Shown piece by piece: positions 27,787-39,199 of a DNA stretch of 64,000 nucleotides; the first letter of the stretch is position 1; each line of letters starts with the position of its first letter. The notes under the pieces are model-generated. The model saw only the letters and a list, made by a program, of their open reading frames with translations. It made no database searches and was not told the origin of the DNA. The stretch is from positions 2,728,001-2,792,000 of the forward strand of contig NZ_JACHMB010000001.1 of assembly GCF_014204795.1 (NCBI RefSeq). The letters run 5' to 3'. Position numbers and translations under genes: made by a program. The DNA comes from Nonomuraea jabiensis. Lineage in GTDB: Bacteria > Actinomycetota > Actinomycetes > Streptosporangiales > Streptosporangiaceae.

Positions 27787-29145
27787 GTGTCCACGTTGAC
27801 GATCTTCAGCTCCGTCCCCGCCCGTACCGCCGCCGAGTCGGCTCCGGCCGCCACGGGCAGGCCGATCCCGGCCGTGCTCGGGGCCGATCTCGAGGTACCG
27901 GTCAAGGGCGGCAGGCTCGTCGGCTACGCCAACCTCGACTACGCTGCCAGCGCCCCCTGTCTGGAGCCGGTCAGCGCCGCCGTCACCGCCGCGCTCCCGG
28001 CCTACTCCAGCGTCCACCGGGGCGCGGGCTACGCCTCGCAGCTCACCACCGCCCGCTACGAGCAGGCCCGCCACACGGTCCGCGCGTTCGTCGGGGCCCG
28101 CCCGGACGACGCCGTGATCTTCACCCGCAACACCACCGACGCCACCAACCTCCTGGCCCGCTGCCTGCCCGAAGGCACCACCACCGTGGTGTTCGACACC
28201 GAGCACCACGCCTCTCTCCTCCCCTGGGAGAAGTCCGTACGGCTGGCGCCGCCCGCCTTCCCCGGCGAGGCCGTCCGCGCCGCCGACGCGGCCCTGGCCG
28301 GCATCGACGGCCCCAAGCTGCTCGTGGTCACCGCCGCCTCCAACGTCACCGGCGAGCTGTGGCCCATCGCCGCCCTGGCCCACATCGCGCACCGGCACGG
28401 CGCCCGCATCCTGGTGGACGCCGCCCAGCTCGTACCGCACCGGCGGCTCAACCTGACCGCGCTCGACCTGGACTACGTGGCCTTCTCCGGGCACAAGCTG
28501 TACGCGCCGTTCGGCGCGGGGGCGCTGGTCGGGCGGCGGGACTGGCTCGCGGACGGCGAGCCGTACCTCAAGGGCGGCGGCGCGGTGCGCTCCGTGGGCG
28601 ACGACATCGAGTGGCACGACGACCCGGAGCCGCGGCACGAAGCGGGCACCCCGAACGTGCTGGGCGCCATCGCCCTGGCCGCCGCCTGCGACGCGCTCAC
28701 GGCCACCGGCTGGACCGCGCTGGTGCGCGAGGAGGAGCGGCTGATCGCGCGCCTGCGGTCGGGGCTGGCCTCGATCGAGGGCGTACGGGAGCTGTCGCTG
28801 TGGGGGGACGACCACCCGCGCGTCGGCATCGTGTCGTTCACCGTGGACGGCTACTCGGCCCGCGAGGTGGCCGAGGCGCTGTCCAGCGAGTACGGCATCG
28901 GGGTGCGCGACGGCAAGTTCTGCGCCCACCCGTTCGTCCGGCACCTGCTGGGTGAGCCGGAGCGCAGGAGCTCGGCCGGAGAGAGCGAAGCCAGCGGAGG
29001 CCGAAGCGGGCGCGACCATAAGCACGCCGGCGGATGTGAGGACGGGACCGCCTCCGCGGTGCGGGCCTCCATCGGCATCGGCAGCACGCAGGAGCACGTG
29101 GACCGGCTGGTCGAGGCCGTGCGGGACCTCGTCAACCGCCGCTGA
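27787..29145 (+). CDS. PLP-dependent class V aminotransferase / cysteine-desulfurase-like enzyme
   Basis: 452 aa, GTG with GGGAG 9 bases upstream. Features: NTTDATNLLARCL; TEHHASLLPW; DAAQLVPHRRL; the PLP lysine Lys237 in FSGHKLYAPFG; and Cys379 in VRDGKFCAHPF, the position of the catalytic cysteine of SufS-type desulfurases. Together with the SAM-IV riboswitch this suggests sulfur mobilisation. Residues ~392-419 are a Ser/Glu/Gly-rich segment not expected in the fold (see findings). No suf or isc genes are adjacent. Confidence 0.88.
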   Translation: MSTLTIFSSVPARTAAESAPAATGRPIPAVLGADLEVPVKGGRLVGYANLDYAASAPCLEPVSAAVTAALPAYSSVHRGAGYASQLTTARYEQARHTVRAFVGARPDDAVIFTRNTTDATNLLARCLPEGTTTVVFDTEHHASLLPWEKSVRLAPPAFPGEAVRAADAALAGIDGPKLLVVTAASNVTGELWPIAALAHIAHRHGARILVDAAQLVPHRRLNLTALDLDYVAFSGHKLYAPFGAGALVGRRDWLADGEPYLKGGGAVRSVGDDIEWHDDPEPRHEAGTPNVLGAIALAAACDALTATGWTALVREEERLIARLRSGLASIEGVRELSLWGDDHPRVGIVSFTVDGYSAREVAEALSSEYGIGVRDGKFCAHPFVRHLLGEPERRSSAGESEASGGRSGRDHKHAGGCEDGTASAVRASIGIGSTQEHVDRLVEAVRDLVNRR

Positions 29146-29155
29146 CCTGCGCCGG

Positions 29156-29803
29156 CTAGAGGGCGTCGGAGCGGTTCGGCGGCTTGCGGTGCGGCGGCGG
29201 CTCGTCGGAGACCAGGGCGTCGATGTCCCTCATGTCCTCGTCGTTGATCCCGCCCGCCCGGTGCTCGCTCGGCTGCCTGGGCACCCGAGGCGCCTCGGCG
29301 GGCGTCGCGGGGCGGGTGGTCGTCGTGACGTTCGACGGCTCGGGACGCTGTGGCTGCGAGGCGCGTTCCGCCTCGGCGGCCCGGCGTTCCGAACGCCGCC
29401 GGAACATCGCCGCGAAGATCCCGTCGATCCCGATCCGGCCGCCACCGAGCGCCAGGAACAGCAGGGCCAGTGCCCCGAGCGCGCCGGCCAGCTCCCAGCC
29501 GCCGGCGCTGGAGAGTACCCCGTGCCCCGCGTGCACGTACGTGATGGCGCCCAGCATGTTGATCAGCAACAGCAGCCCCACGAGGCGCACCAGCAGGCCC
29601 AGGATCAGGAAAATGCCGCCGGCGGTCTCGACGACGGTCGCGAACGCGGCGGCGAGCTCCGGCATCGGGATCCCCATCCCCTTGAACGCCTGCCCCGTGG
29701 CCGCAAGTCCGCCCTGCCACTTCTGCGAGCCGTGCGCCACGAGGATCACTCCGGTCACCACCCGTGCGATCAGCGCCGCGACATCAAACACAACTCTCTT
29801 CAT
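29156..29803 (-). CDS. DoxX-family membrane protein
   Basis: 215 aa. A DoxX domain of about four helices fills residues 1-130: RVVTGVILVAHGSQKWQGG, PELAAAFATVVETAGGIFLILGLLVRLVG, and GGWELAGALGALALLFLALGG. A long disordered cytoplasmic tail rich in Arg, Pro and Thr follows (about 135-215). DoxX proteins are tied to thiol/oxidant balance or quinone chemistry in some bacteria. It is convergent with the aminotransferase and divergent from nuoD. Confidence 0.88.
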   Translation of the reverse strand: MKRVVFDVAALIARVVTGVILVAHGSQKWQGGLAATGQAFKGMGIPMPELAAAFATVVETAGGIFLILGLLVRLVGLLLLINMLGAITYVHAGHGVLSSAGGWELAGALGALALLFLALGGGRIGIDGIFAAMFRRRSERRAAEAERASQPQRPEPSNVTTTTRPATPAEAPRVPRQPSEHRAGGINDEDMRDIDALVSDEPPPHRKPPNRSDAL

Positions 29804-29925
29804 GGTGTTATCTCCCCCCGTTCCTGGTATTCCTCCCCGTGTCCGAGTTAGGGATGCGTTTCCGTACCATTCCTTGACCTGGCCCCGCCCTGGATCATCA
29901 ACCGGGGCGGTGGCAGCATTGCCAT

Positions 29926-31071
29926 ATGACGGAACGTGTGGTCGGGATCGGCGCGGGTGCGAAAGAGCTGGCCACCGAGGACATGATCCTCAACATCGGC
30001 CCGCAGCATCCCTCGACGCACGGGGTGCTCCGGCTCAGGCTGACGCTCGACGGCGAACGCATCACCGCCGCCGAGCCGATCATCGGCTACATGCACAGGG
30101 GCGCGGAGAAGCTGTTCGAGGTCCGCGACTACCGTCAGATCATCATGCTGGCCAACAGGCACGACTGGCTGTCGGGGTTCGCGAACGAGCTGGGCGTGGT
30201 CCTCGCCGCCGAACGCCTGCTCGGCATGGAGCCCCCGGTCCGGGCCGTGTGGGCGCGTACGCTGCTGGCCGAGCTCAACCGGGTGCTCAACCACCTGATG
30301 TTCCTCGGCTCCTATCCGCTGGAGCTCGGCGCGATCACGCCGCTGTTCTACTCGTTCAACGAGCGCGAGCGCATCCAGGCGGTCATGGAGGAGATCTCCG
30401 GCGGCCGCATGCACTACATGTTCAACCGGGTCGGAGGCCTCAAGGAGGACCTGCCGCTCGGCTGGCTCGACCGGGTGTCGGAGGCCGTCGCGGAGACCCG
30501 CCGCCGGGTGCCCGACATCGAGAACCTCATCCTGCACAACGAGATCTTCATCGCCCGCACCAAGGGCGTCGGCGTGCTCTCCCCCGAGCAGATCACGCAG
30601 TACGGCGTCAGCGGCCCCATCGCCAGGGCCTCCGGCGTGGACTTCGACCTGCGCCGCGACGATCCGTACCTCGCCTATCCCGAGCTGCCCGTGAAGGTCG
30701 TCACGCGGCAGGCCGGCGACTGCCACTCCCGGTTCGAGGTGCTGTTCGACCAGCTCAAGGTCTCGCTCGACCTGGCCGACGCCTGCGTCTCGCGGCTGCG
30801 CTCGCTGCCACCGGGGCCGATCAACCAGCGCCTGCCGAAGGTGCTCAAGGTGCCGGAGGGCCACACGTACGCGTGGACCGAGAACCCCCTCGGCATCAAC
30901 GGCTACTACCTGGTCTCCAAGGGCGACAAGACACCGTGGCGGCTCAAGCTGCGCTCGGCCTCCTACAGCAACATCCAGGTGCTGCGGGAGATGCTGCCCG
31001 GCCACCTGGTCGCCGACATGGTGGCCATCCTCGGCTCGATGTTCTTCGTCGTGGGTGACATCGACAAGTGA
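29926..31071 (+). CDS. Orphan NADH-quinone oxidoreductase subunit D (NuoD-like)
   Basis: 381 aa. All NuoD hallmarks are present: [15 protein letters not shown] near the N-terminus, [51 protein letters not shown] and the C-terminal VGDIDK. It lacks the rest of the nuo operon, so it is a second, stand-alone copy, as seen in other actinomycetes. Whether it joins complex I or has its own partner is unknown. Its stop overlaps the next start (GTGA), so the acyltransferase is translationally coupled. Confidence 0.92.
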   Translation: MTERVVGIGAGAKELATEDMILNIGPQHPSTHGVLRLRLTLDGERITAAEPIIGYMHRGAEKLFEVRDYRQIIMLANRHDWLSGFANELGVVLAAERLLGMEPPVRAVWARTLLAELNRVLNHLMFLGSYPLELGAITPLFYSFNERERIQAVMEEISGGRMHYMFNRVGGLKEDLPLGWLDRVSEAVAETRRRVPDIENLILHNEIFIARTKGVGVLSPEQITQYGVSGPIARASGVDFDLRRDDPYLAYPELPVKVVTRQAGDCHSRFEVLFDQLKVSLDLADACVSRLRSLPPGPINQRLPKVLKVPEGHTYAWTENPLGINGYYLVSKGDKTPWRLKLRSASYSNIQVLREMLPGHLVADMVAILGSMFFVVGDIDK

Positions 31072-32129
31072 AAGTCGAGCGCGACAAGTACGTCGACTGG
31101 CTCCGCGCCCTGAGCCTGTGCGTCGTGGTGGTCTGGCACTGGGCGTTCACCATCCTGGAGTGGAAGCCGAGCGGCCCCGAGCCCACCAGCCCGCTGGGCT
31201 TCACCTCGGGGCTGTGGATCCTGACCTGGCTGCTGCAGGTGCTGCCGCTGTTCTTCTACGTCGGCGGCCACGTGCACCTGCTGTCCTGGGAGCGGGCCAA
31301 GGCACGCGGCGTCGGCATCGGCTCGTTCGTCTGGCGGCGCATCCGCGCGCTGGCCTTACCCGCCCTGTTCCTGTCCGGCGTGTGGATCGCCATCGGGGCG
31401 GTCGTGACGTACACGTTCGGAGTGGACTGGATGTGGCGGGTGGTGCTGCTGGTGCTCAGCCCGCTGTGGTTCCTCGGCGTCTACCTCGTGCTGATCGCGC
31501 TGCTGCCCGTGGCGCTCTGGCTGCACCGCCGCTACGACGTGCTGGCGCTGATCTGGCTCGGCGGCGCGTCGCTGGTGGTGGACGTGGTGCGCTTCCGGTA
31601 CGGGGTCGACTGGGTCGGCTGGCTCAACATGATCATCGTCTGGGGGCTCGCCCACCAGGCCGGGTTCTTCTACGACCGGATCGTCATCCTGCCCAGGCGC
31701 TATGACATCGCGGTGCTCTGGACGGGGCTGTTCGCCCTGTTCGGCCTGGTCTACTCGGGCATCTACCCGGGCTCGATGGTGGGCGTGCCGGGCGACAAGT
31801 GGTCGAACATGGCGCCGCCCACGTTCGTGATCGTCGCCCTGCTGCTGTTCCAGGTCGGGCTGGTGGAGGTGCTGCGGCCGGCGATGGAGCGCGTGCTGGA
31901 GCGTCCGGGCTGGCGCCGGGTGAACGCGTTCATCAACCGCTACTCGCTGCCGCTCTTCCTCTTCCACACGACCGGGATGGCCATCGCGCTGGGACTGTCG
32001 TGGTGGCTCTTCGGCTCCCTGGGCACCAAGATCCCGCCGGACCTGAAATGGTGGCTGGAACGCCCGATCGCCATCCTCGGCCCGCTGATCTGCACCGCCC
32101 CGGTCATCTACTTGTTCGGCCGGCGTTAG
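31068..32129 (+). CDS. Acyltransferase 3 family membrane protein
   Basis: 353 aa with about ten hydrophobic helices. The first segment [21 protein letters not shown] contains the R/H pair of the family (here WLRAL and WHW), which moves acyl groups onto sugars, lipids or antibiotics at the membrane. It starts with GTG overlapping the nuoD stop by 4 bp. Its 3' end overlaps the convergent DUF3180 gene by 4 bp. Acceptor unknown. Confidence 0.85.
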   Translation: MKVERDKYVDWLRALSLCVVVVWHWAFTILEWKPSGPEPTSPLGFTSGLWILTWLLQVLPLFFYVGGHVHLLSWERAKARGVGIGSFVWRRIRALALPALFLSGVWIAIGAVVTYTFGVDWMWRVVLLVLSPLWFLGVYLVLIALLPVALWLHRRYDVLALIWLGGASLVVDVVRFRYGVDWVGWLNMIIVWGLAHQAGFFYDRIVILPRRYDIAVLWTGLFALFGLVYSGIYPGSMVGVPGDKWSNMAPPTFVIVALLLFQVGLVEVLRPAMERVLERPGWRRVNAFINRYSLPLFLFHTTGMAIALGLSWWLFGSLGTKIPPDLKWWLERPIAILGPLICTAPVIYLFGRR

Positions 32130-32581
32130 TCGGGTTTGTGTTCGTCCTGGTCCTTGGGGATCCGGCAGGCGTGCTCCAGGTAGAGGGCGGCGCAGATCAG
32201 CGCCACGCAGGACACGAACGACCCCGCCGCGACGAAGAACTCCGAGCGCGGCGTCTCCCGGTCCAGGATCTGCACCGTGTAGAGCCCGAACCCGGCGAAC
32301 AGCCCGCCGAACACCGCCCCCGCGTACGCCGACGCCTTGGCCAGCGCGGCCAGCCGGGCCACCGACAGCGGCTCCACCGGTTTGGTGCCCGGTTTCCTGG
32401 CGATCCTGGCCTTGGTCACCCAGGCGCTGTAACCCTCGCCGATGGCCAGCAGCAGCACGGTCGGGATCGCCGTCCACGGCATCAGGGGGAGGTCCGAGTA
32501 GACGGGCGTGACCGCCGCCCACGTGATCAGCGCGACAACGGCGATGATGCCGACCAGAAGTCCCGGATGGGTCGGCTTCAA
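32126..32581 (-). CDS. DUF3180 membrane protein
   Basis: 151 aa. TTG start overlapping the folK stop (TTGA), with GAGGCCCGA in front; a longer frame upstream is antisense-like and not used. About four hydrophobic helices (residues ~6-24, 35-50, 82-100, 116-135). This family always follows folK in actinobacteria; function unknown. The last gene of the folate operon. Confidence 0.85.
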   Translation of the reverse strand: MKPTHPGLLVGIIAVVALITWAAVTPVYSDLPLMPWTAIPTVLLLAIGEGYSAWVTKARIARKPGTKPVEPLSVARLAALAKASAYAGAVFGGLFAGFGLYTVQILDRETPRSEFFVAAGSFVSCVALICAALYLEHACRIPKDQDEHKPD

Positions 32582-33081
32582 TCGGGCCTCTGCAGTTTCA
32601 GGTCGTCGCGCAGGCGTACCCCCTGCTGGTCGATGCCCGCCAGCAGCTCCGCCACCCGGCCGCGCCCGGGCACCACCGCGTCGGGGTCGGCCTTCGACCA
32701 CGGCACCAGCACGAACGCGCGCTCGTGCGCGAGCGGATGTGGCAGCGTCAGCTCCGGCTCCTCGCAGACCGTGTCGCCCACCACGATCAGGTCGATGTCG
32801 AGCGTACGCGGCCCCCAGCGCTCGGCGCGGACCCGCCCGAAGGCGTTCTCCACGCTCTGTGCCCGCTCCAGGAGCGTGCGCGGCTGCAGGGTGGTCTCCG
32901 CGATCACGATCGCGTTGAGATACGGCTTCTGTCCCGCCGGACCGCCCACAGGGTCGGTCTCGTAGACCGGCGACGCCTGGACGAACTCCAACCCCGGGGC
33001 GTCGAACAGGGTGTCCACGGCGCCTTGCAGAGTCTGGAACCGGGGCCCCAGATTGCTGCCGAGAGCGAGGACGACTTTCAT
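32578..33081 (-). CDS. folK: 6-Hydroxymethyl-dihydropterin pyrophosphokinase
   Basis: 167 aa. It transfers pyrophosphate from ATP to 6-hydroxymethyl-dihydropterin. LALGSNLGPRFQTLQGAVDTL, ASPVYETDPVGGPAGQKPYLNAIV and GPRTLDIDLIVVGD are the three HPPK blocks. The ATG overlaps the folB stop (ATGA). It is followed by DUF3180 through a similar overlap. Confidence 0.96.
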   Translation of the reverse strand: MKVVLALGSNLGPRFQTLQGAVDTLFDAPGLEFVQASPVYETDPVGGPAGQKPYLNAIVIAETTLQPRTLLERAQSVENAFGRVRAERWGPRTLDIDLIVVGDTVCEEPELTLPHPLAHERAFVLVPWSKADPDAVVPGRGRVAELLAGIDQQGVRLRDDLKLQRPD

Positions 33082-33443
33082 ACGCGGCTCCGCTCTATGG
33101 TCACGACCACGTCGTCGAACGGCAGCGGGATGGGCGCCGCCGGTTTGTGCACGCTCACTTCGACCTTACGTACCAGCTCACTGGCCAGGCACACGTCGGC
33201 CAGCCGCTGCGCGAGCGTCTCTATCAACGCGACCGGCTCGCCCTCCACGACCTCGACCAGCGCCTCGGCCAGTTCCCCGTAATGGACGGTCTTGGTGAGG
33301 TCGTCGCCGGCCGCGGCCGGCGCGGTGTCGAGGAACAGCGTCGCGTCCACGACGAACTCCTGCCCGAGCTCCCGCTCGGCAGGGAGCACGCCGTGCCTCC
33401 CCCTGGCCCGCAGGCCCTTGAGAGCGATGCGATCAGGGCTCAA
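33078..33443 (-). CDS. folB: Dihydroneopterin aldolase
   Basis: 121 aa. It cleaves dihydroneopterin to 6-hydroxymethyl-dihydropterin. DRIALKGLRARGRHGVLPAERELGQEFVVD and SVHKPAAPIPLPFDDV are characteristic. There is no ATG; the best start is a TTG at 33443 with GGAGG nine bases upstream. That start lies 11 bp inside the end of the NTF2-like gene, so coupling is likely. A longer frame upstream reads through the neighbour and is not credible. Confidence 0.92.
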   Translation of the reverse strand: MSPDRIALKGLRARGRHGVLPAERELGQEFVVDATLFLDTAPAAAGDDLTKTVHYGELAEALVEVVEGEPVALIETLAQRLADVCLASELVRKVEVSVHKPAAPIPLPFDDVVVTIERSRV

Positions 33444-33879
33444 GCTCGCCTTCCTCCTCCTCGTCGTCATCTCCCTGGAGCACGGGCGAACCGTGGTGCA
33501 TCCACAGGCGCCAGCCCAGCGGGGTGCGGATGTAGACGTTGCTGGCCACCACCTTGCCCGCGGCGAAGCTGGACTCGCCCTCCTCGCCGGCGGTGAGGAT
33601 GTTCTCGACGCAGGTGAGCACGGCCACATCGCCCAGCACGGTCGTGTCGACGTCGGTCAGCACGAACTGGATGTAGGTGGTGTTGGCCATGATCAGGGCC
33701 CACGACCGCAGCACCTCGGACCGGCCGCTGAGCAGGGTCCAGCCGGGGTGCACGCAGCTCACCTGGTCGTCGGCGGTGTCCTCGGCCCAGATCTCGGTCA
33801 TCTTGTCGAGATCCGCGTTCTCGATCGCGGCGTAGAACTCCTGGTTGATCGTCTCGATCGCGACGGTGTCGACGCTCAT
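33433..33879 (-). CDS. NTF2/SnoaL-like protein within the folate operon
   Basis: 148 aa. An NTF2-like cone fold is suggested by AIETINQEFYAAIENADLDKMTEIWAEDT, the WTLLSGRSEVLRSW segment and the C-terminal GWRLWMHHGSPVL, with a very acidic tail (DDDEEEEGELEP). The ATG overlaps the folP stop (ATGA) and its 3' end overlaps folB, so it is made together with folate enzymes. Such genes recur at this position in actinobacteria (recalled), but no catalytic role is established. Confidence 0.8.
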   Translation of the reverse strand: MSVDTVAIETINQEFYAAIENADLDKMTEIWAEDTADDQVSCVHPGWTLLSGRSEVLRSWALIMANTTYIQFVLTDVDTTVLGDVAVLTCVENILTAGEEGESSFAAGKVVASNVYIRTPLGWRLWMHHGSPVLQGDDDEEEEGELEP

Positions 33880-34733
33880 GTGTTGGCTCCGGCTCTCTTC
33901 CATGCGGCTGCCACGCGTACGGCATCGGCGTTGGGGCCCACCTCGTGGACGCGTACGCACCAGGCGCCCGCCTGGGCGGCCAGCGCGGTCACGGCCAGCG
34001 TCGCGTCGTCGCTGCGGCTGAACGGCCGGGGTGCGCCGTCAGGACCCGCCAGCAGCCGTCCGAGGAAGCGCTTGCGCGACGCTCCGATGAGCAGTGGGTA
34101 GCCCAGCTCGGCCAGCTGGGGGATCCCGGCCAGCAGCGTCCAGTTGTGCTCGGCGTTCTTGGCGAAGCCCAGGCCGGGGTCGAGCACGATCTGCTGCTCC
34201 GTGACCCCTTCGGCCAGGACCAGATCGACCCGCTTGGCGAGCTCTTCGCGCACTTCGGTGACCACGTCGGCGTAGACCGCGCGGCTGTCCATGTCATGGC
34301 TGTGGCCGCGCCAGTGCATCACCACGTACGGGACGCCGGTCGCGGCCACCACCCGCGGCATCTCCGGGTCGGCGAGACCACCGCTCACGTCGTTGACCAG
34401 CCGCGCCCCCGCCTCGACCGCGGCCTTGGCCACCTCGGCCCGCATCGTGTCGACGCTGACCGCCACTCCCTCGGCGTGGAGTGCCCTGATCACGGGGACG
34501 ACCCTGGCCAGCTCCTCCTCCAGGGACACCCTGGCCGCGCCCGGGCGGGTGGACTCGCCGCCCACGTCGACCAGGTCGGCCCCCTCCTGGACCAGCTCAA
34601 GGCCATGCTGGATGGCGGCTTTCTCGTCGAACCACAAGCCGCCGTCGGAGAACGAATCGGGGGTCACATTGACCACACCCATGACGAGGCACCGATCCGC
34701 ACCTCCCGGCACGCTGATGGGCACGCTAGTCAT
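33876..34733 (-). CDS. folP: Dihydropteroate synthase
   Basis: 285 aa. It joins p-aminobenzoate to the pterin pyrophosphate and is the sulfonamide target. VVNVTPDSFSDGG (pterin loop), DVGGESTRPGA and the C-terminal VRVHEV are as expected, with VVMHWRG and GLGFAKN between. There is no Shine-Dalgarno; a TAGGCT hexamer lies six bases before the ATG, so a leaderless transcript from an internal promoter is possible (inference). Confidence 0.96.
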   Translation of the reverse strand: MTSVPISVPGGADRCLVMGVVNVTPDSFSDGGLWFDEKAAIQHGLELVQEGADLVDVGGESTRPGAARVSLEEELARVVPVIRALHAEGVAVSVDTMRAEVAKAAVEAGARLVNDVSGGLADPEMPRVVAATGVPYVVMHWRGHSHDMDSRAVYADVVTEVREELAKRVDLVLAEGVTEQQIVLDPGLGFAKNAEHNWTLLAGIPQLAELGYPLLIGASRKRFLGRLLAGPDGAPRPFSRSDDATLAVTALAAQAGAWCVRVHEVGPNADAVRVAAAWKRAGANT

Positions 34734-34791
34734 GGGCCAAGCCTAGGCGCTCCCCCACACATGTTGACATCGTGGGTACCCCGTTCGGTCA

Positions 34792-35366
34792 TCAACGACC
34801 CAGGATCAGCGCCATCGCCTCAGATCGGGTCTTGTCGCTCGTGCGGAAATCGCCGCGAACCGCCGAGGTGACGGTCTTGGCGCCCGGTTTGCGTACGCCG
34901 CGCATCGTCATGCACAGATGCTCGGCCTCGACCACCACGATGACTCCGCGCGGCTCCAGAACCCGCATGAGGGCGTCGGCGATCTGGGACGTCATGCGCT
35001 CCTGGACCTGGGGGCGGCGGGCGAACACGTCGACCAGGCGGGCCAGCTTCGACAGGCCCGTCACCTGGCCGCGGTCGTTGGGGATGTAGCCCACGTGGGC
35101 CACACCGTGGAACGGGACCAGGTGGTGCTCGCAGGTCGAGTAGACCTCGATGTCCCGGACGAGCACCATCTCGTCATGATCTACGTCGAAGACCTTGGTC
35201 AGGACGTCTTCGGGCTTCTGGCCGAGCCCTGAATACTGCTCGGCCATGGCGCGGGCGACCCGGGCCGGCGTGTCGAGGAGGCCGTCGCGGTCGGGATCCT
35301 CGCCGATGGCGTAGAGGATCTCGCGTACGGCCTTCTCGATCCGGCCCAGGTCTACGTCGTGCTGAG

Positions 35367-35370
<4 letters not shown>
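34792..35370 (-). CDS. folE: GTP cyclohydrolase I
   Basis: 192 aa. It converts GTP to dihydroneopterin triphosphate. The zinc and catalytic motifs are visible: [40 protein letters not shown] and [16 protein letters not shown]. The GTG at 35370 overlaps the ftsH stop (GTGA). The much longer upstream frame runs through ftsH antisense-like sequence and is rejected. Confidence 0.97.
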
Positions 35371-37361
<1,991 letters not shown>

Positions 37362-37599
37362 CCGATGCGGAACCCCTTGCGGGCCCGTCCCTTCCTGACC
37401 ATGGCCTGGAACCCCGGGCTGCCCCGGGGCCGCGGCATCCGGCACCGCGACTTCTGACTACCCGAGGGGGACACGCGGTCACCCTCCAGGAGTCTGAAGG
37501 TACACCGGCAGAGCGCACGGGGGGACCCGCCCGCTGTACCGGTCTTGCCCTATCAACGTACGTCACGTTGCGCGGTGTTCCCGGCCGTGGTCCAGATTG

Positions 37600-38151
37600 C
37601 TACTTGTAAACGTGTGGGGCCAGTGTGCCGATGAACGGCAGATTCCGGTATCGCTCGGCGTAGTCGAGGCCGTAACCGATGACGAACTCGTTGGGAATGT
37701 CGAACCCCACGTATTTCACATCGATCGGCACCTTCACCGCGTCGGGTTTCCGCAGCGCGGTGCAGATCTCAAGTGAGGCGGGATTACGTGACTTCAGGTT
37801 TTCCAACAGCCAGTGCAGGGTCAGGCCGGAGTCGATGATGTCCTCGACTATCAGCACGTCGCGGCCCATGATGTCGGTATCGAGGTCTTTCAGCACGCGT
37901 ACGACGCCGGATGACTTCGTGCCCGCGCCGTACGACGACACCGCCATCCAATCCATTTGCACGGGCACGTGCAGGGACCTGGCCAGGTCGGCCATCACCA
38001 TGACGGCGCCCTTCAACACCCCCACGAGCAGCAAGTCTTTACCCGCGTAGTCCTCGTCGATCCGCCCGGCAAGCTCTTTGATCTTGGCCTGGAGCTCGTC
38101 CTCGGGAATGAGGACATTTTCCAGGTCATTGCCCATGTCGGCAGCGTCCAC
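37600..38151 (-). CDS. hpt: Hypoxanthine phosphoribosyltransferase
   Basis: 183 aa purine-salvage enzyme. The PRPP-binding motif [14 protein letters not shown] is clear, with [18 protein letters not shown] and the C-terminal [20 protein letters not shown]. The GTG at 38151 has AAGGA 8 bases upstream; an ATG five codons in is the alternative. Ten bases after tilS; the tilS-hpt-ftsH order is conserved in many bacteria. Confidence 0.96.
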   Translation of the reverse strand: MDAADMGNDLENVLIPEDELQAKIKELAGRIDEDYAGKDLLLVGVLKGAVMVMADLARSLHVPVQMDWMAVSSYGAGTKSSGVVRVLKDLDTDIMGRDVLIVEDIIDSGLTLHWLLENLKSRNPASLEICTALRKPDAVKVPIDVKYVGFDIPNEFVIGYGLDYAERYRNLPFIGTLAPHVYK

Positions 38152-38161
38152 CTGTGGTTCC

Positions 38162-39166
38162 TTATGCGATGGGACTGATGGCGAGTATCAGGGTGCCATA
38201 CCGCCGGACAGCGGCCAGACCCCCGGGCAGGTCCACGGCCTTCTGCCCGCGCCAGCTCGTGACCAGCCGATCCACGGCCAGCACGTGCGTGGCCGAGAGG
38301 GCCCCTGACGGCGCTCCCGCCGCAATCGCCGCCCGCCGCAGCACCCGCCGCCTGACGGCGTCGGGGAGCTTCTCCAGCTCTGGCACGGCCATTGTCACGG
38401 ATCCCGGAATATCGCTAAGAGCGCAATTTTGGTACGCCGATTCGGCCCACTGGTCGAGGGCGTCGGCGTCCTCCCGCGCCATCCCCGCGGTCCTCGCGAG
38501 CGCCTCGGCCACTCCCGGGCCCAGCTCCGCTTCGAGCACGGGCAGGACCCTGCGTCGCACGCGGACCCTCGTGTAGCGGGGATCCTCGTTGTGCGGGTCG
38601 TCCCAGGGGTCGAGCCCCATGGCCTCGCAGGCCTTCACGGTGGTGGCCCTGGGGATGTGCAGGAACGGCCTGCGGTAGCGGCCGCTGCGCGCCGCCATCC
38701 CGGACAGGGACCTGACGCCGCTCCCCCTGGCCAGGCCCAGCAGCACCGTCTCCGCCTGGTCGTCGCGGGTGTGCCCGAGCAGGACCGCCTCCGCCCGGAG
38801 CTGGTCCGCCGCCTCGGCCAGCGCCGCGTACCTCGCCTCCCGCGCCGCCGCCTCGGGACCGCCCTCGGTGCCGACCGTGACGGTGAGCACCTCGGCCGGG
38901 CTCAGGCCGAGCCGGCGCGCCCCGATGTCCGCGACCGTCCGCGCCCGCTCGTCCGAGCCCTGCTGGAGCTGGTGGTCCACGGTGAGCAGCCCCGCCCTGA
39001 GGCCTGTCCTGGGGGCCACGAACGCCAGCGCCGCCGCCAAAGCCAGGGAGTCGGCTCCGCCGCTGCAGGCGGTCAGCACGAGCGCGCCTTTCTCGACGTC
39101 GGCCAGCGCCTCACGCACTGCCCGGCGCACGTCGGCTACGGCTGGATGTGGACCCACGGGTGCCAT
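38162..39166 (-). CDS. tilS: tRNA(Ile)-lysidine synthetase
   Basis: 334 aa. It makes lysidine at the wobble C of the CAU-anticodon isoleucine tRNA. The PP-loop [13 protein letters not shown] is intact; [18 protein letters not shown] and the later [17 protein letters not shown] support TilS. The ATG at 39166 has GGGGGCGAGA in front. The frame continues 50 codons upstream through a simple repeat and is not part of the protein. Confidence 0.95.
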   Translation of the reverse strand: MAPVGPHPAVADVRRAVREALADVEKGALVLTACSGGADSLALAAALAFVAPRTGLRAGLLTVDHQLQQGSDERARTVADIGARRLGLSPAEVLTVTVGTEGGPEAAAREARYAALAEAADQLRAEAVLLGHTRDDQAETVLLGLARGSGVRSLSGMAARSGRYRRPFLHIPRATTVKACEAMGLDPWDDPHNEDPRYTRVRVRRRVLPVLEAELGPGVAEALARTAGMAREDADALDQWAESAYQNCALSDIPGSVTMAVPELEKLPDAVRRRVLRRAAIAAGAPSGALSATHVLAVDRLVTSWRGQKAVDLPGGLAAVRRYGTLILAISPIA

Positions 39167-39199
39167 TCTCGCCCCCTGCCCCCACCCCAACACCACCCG

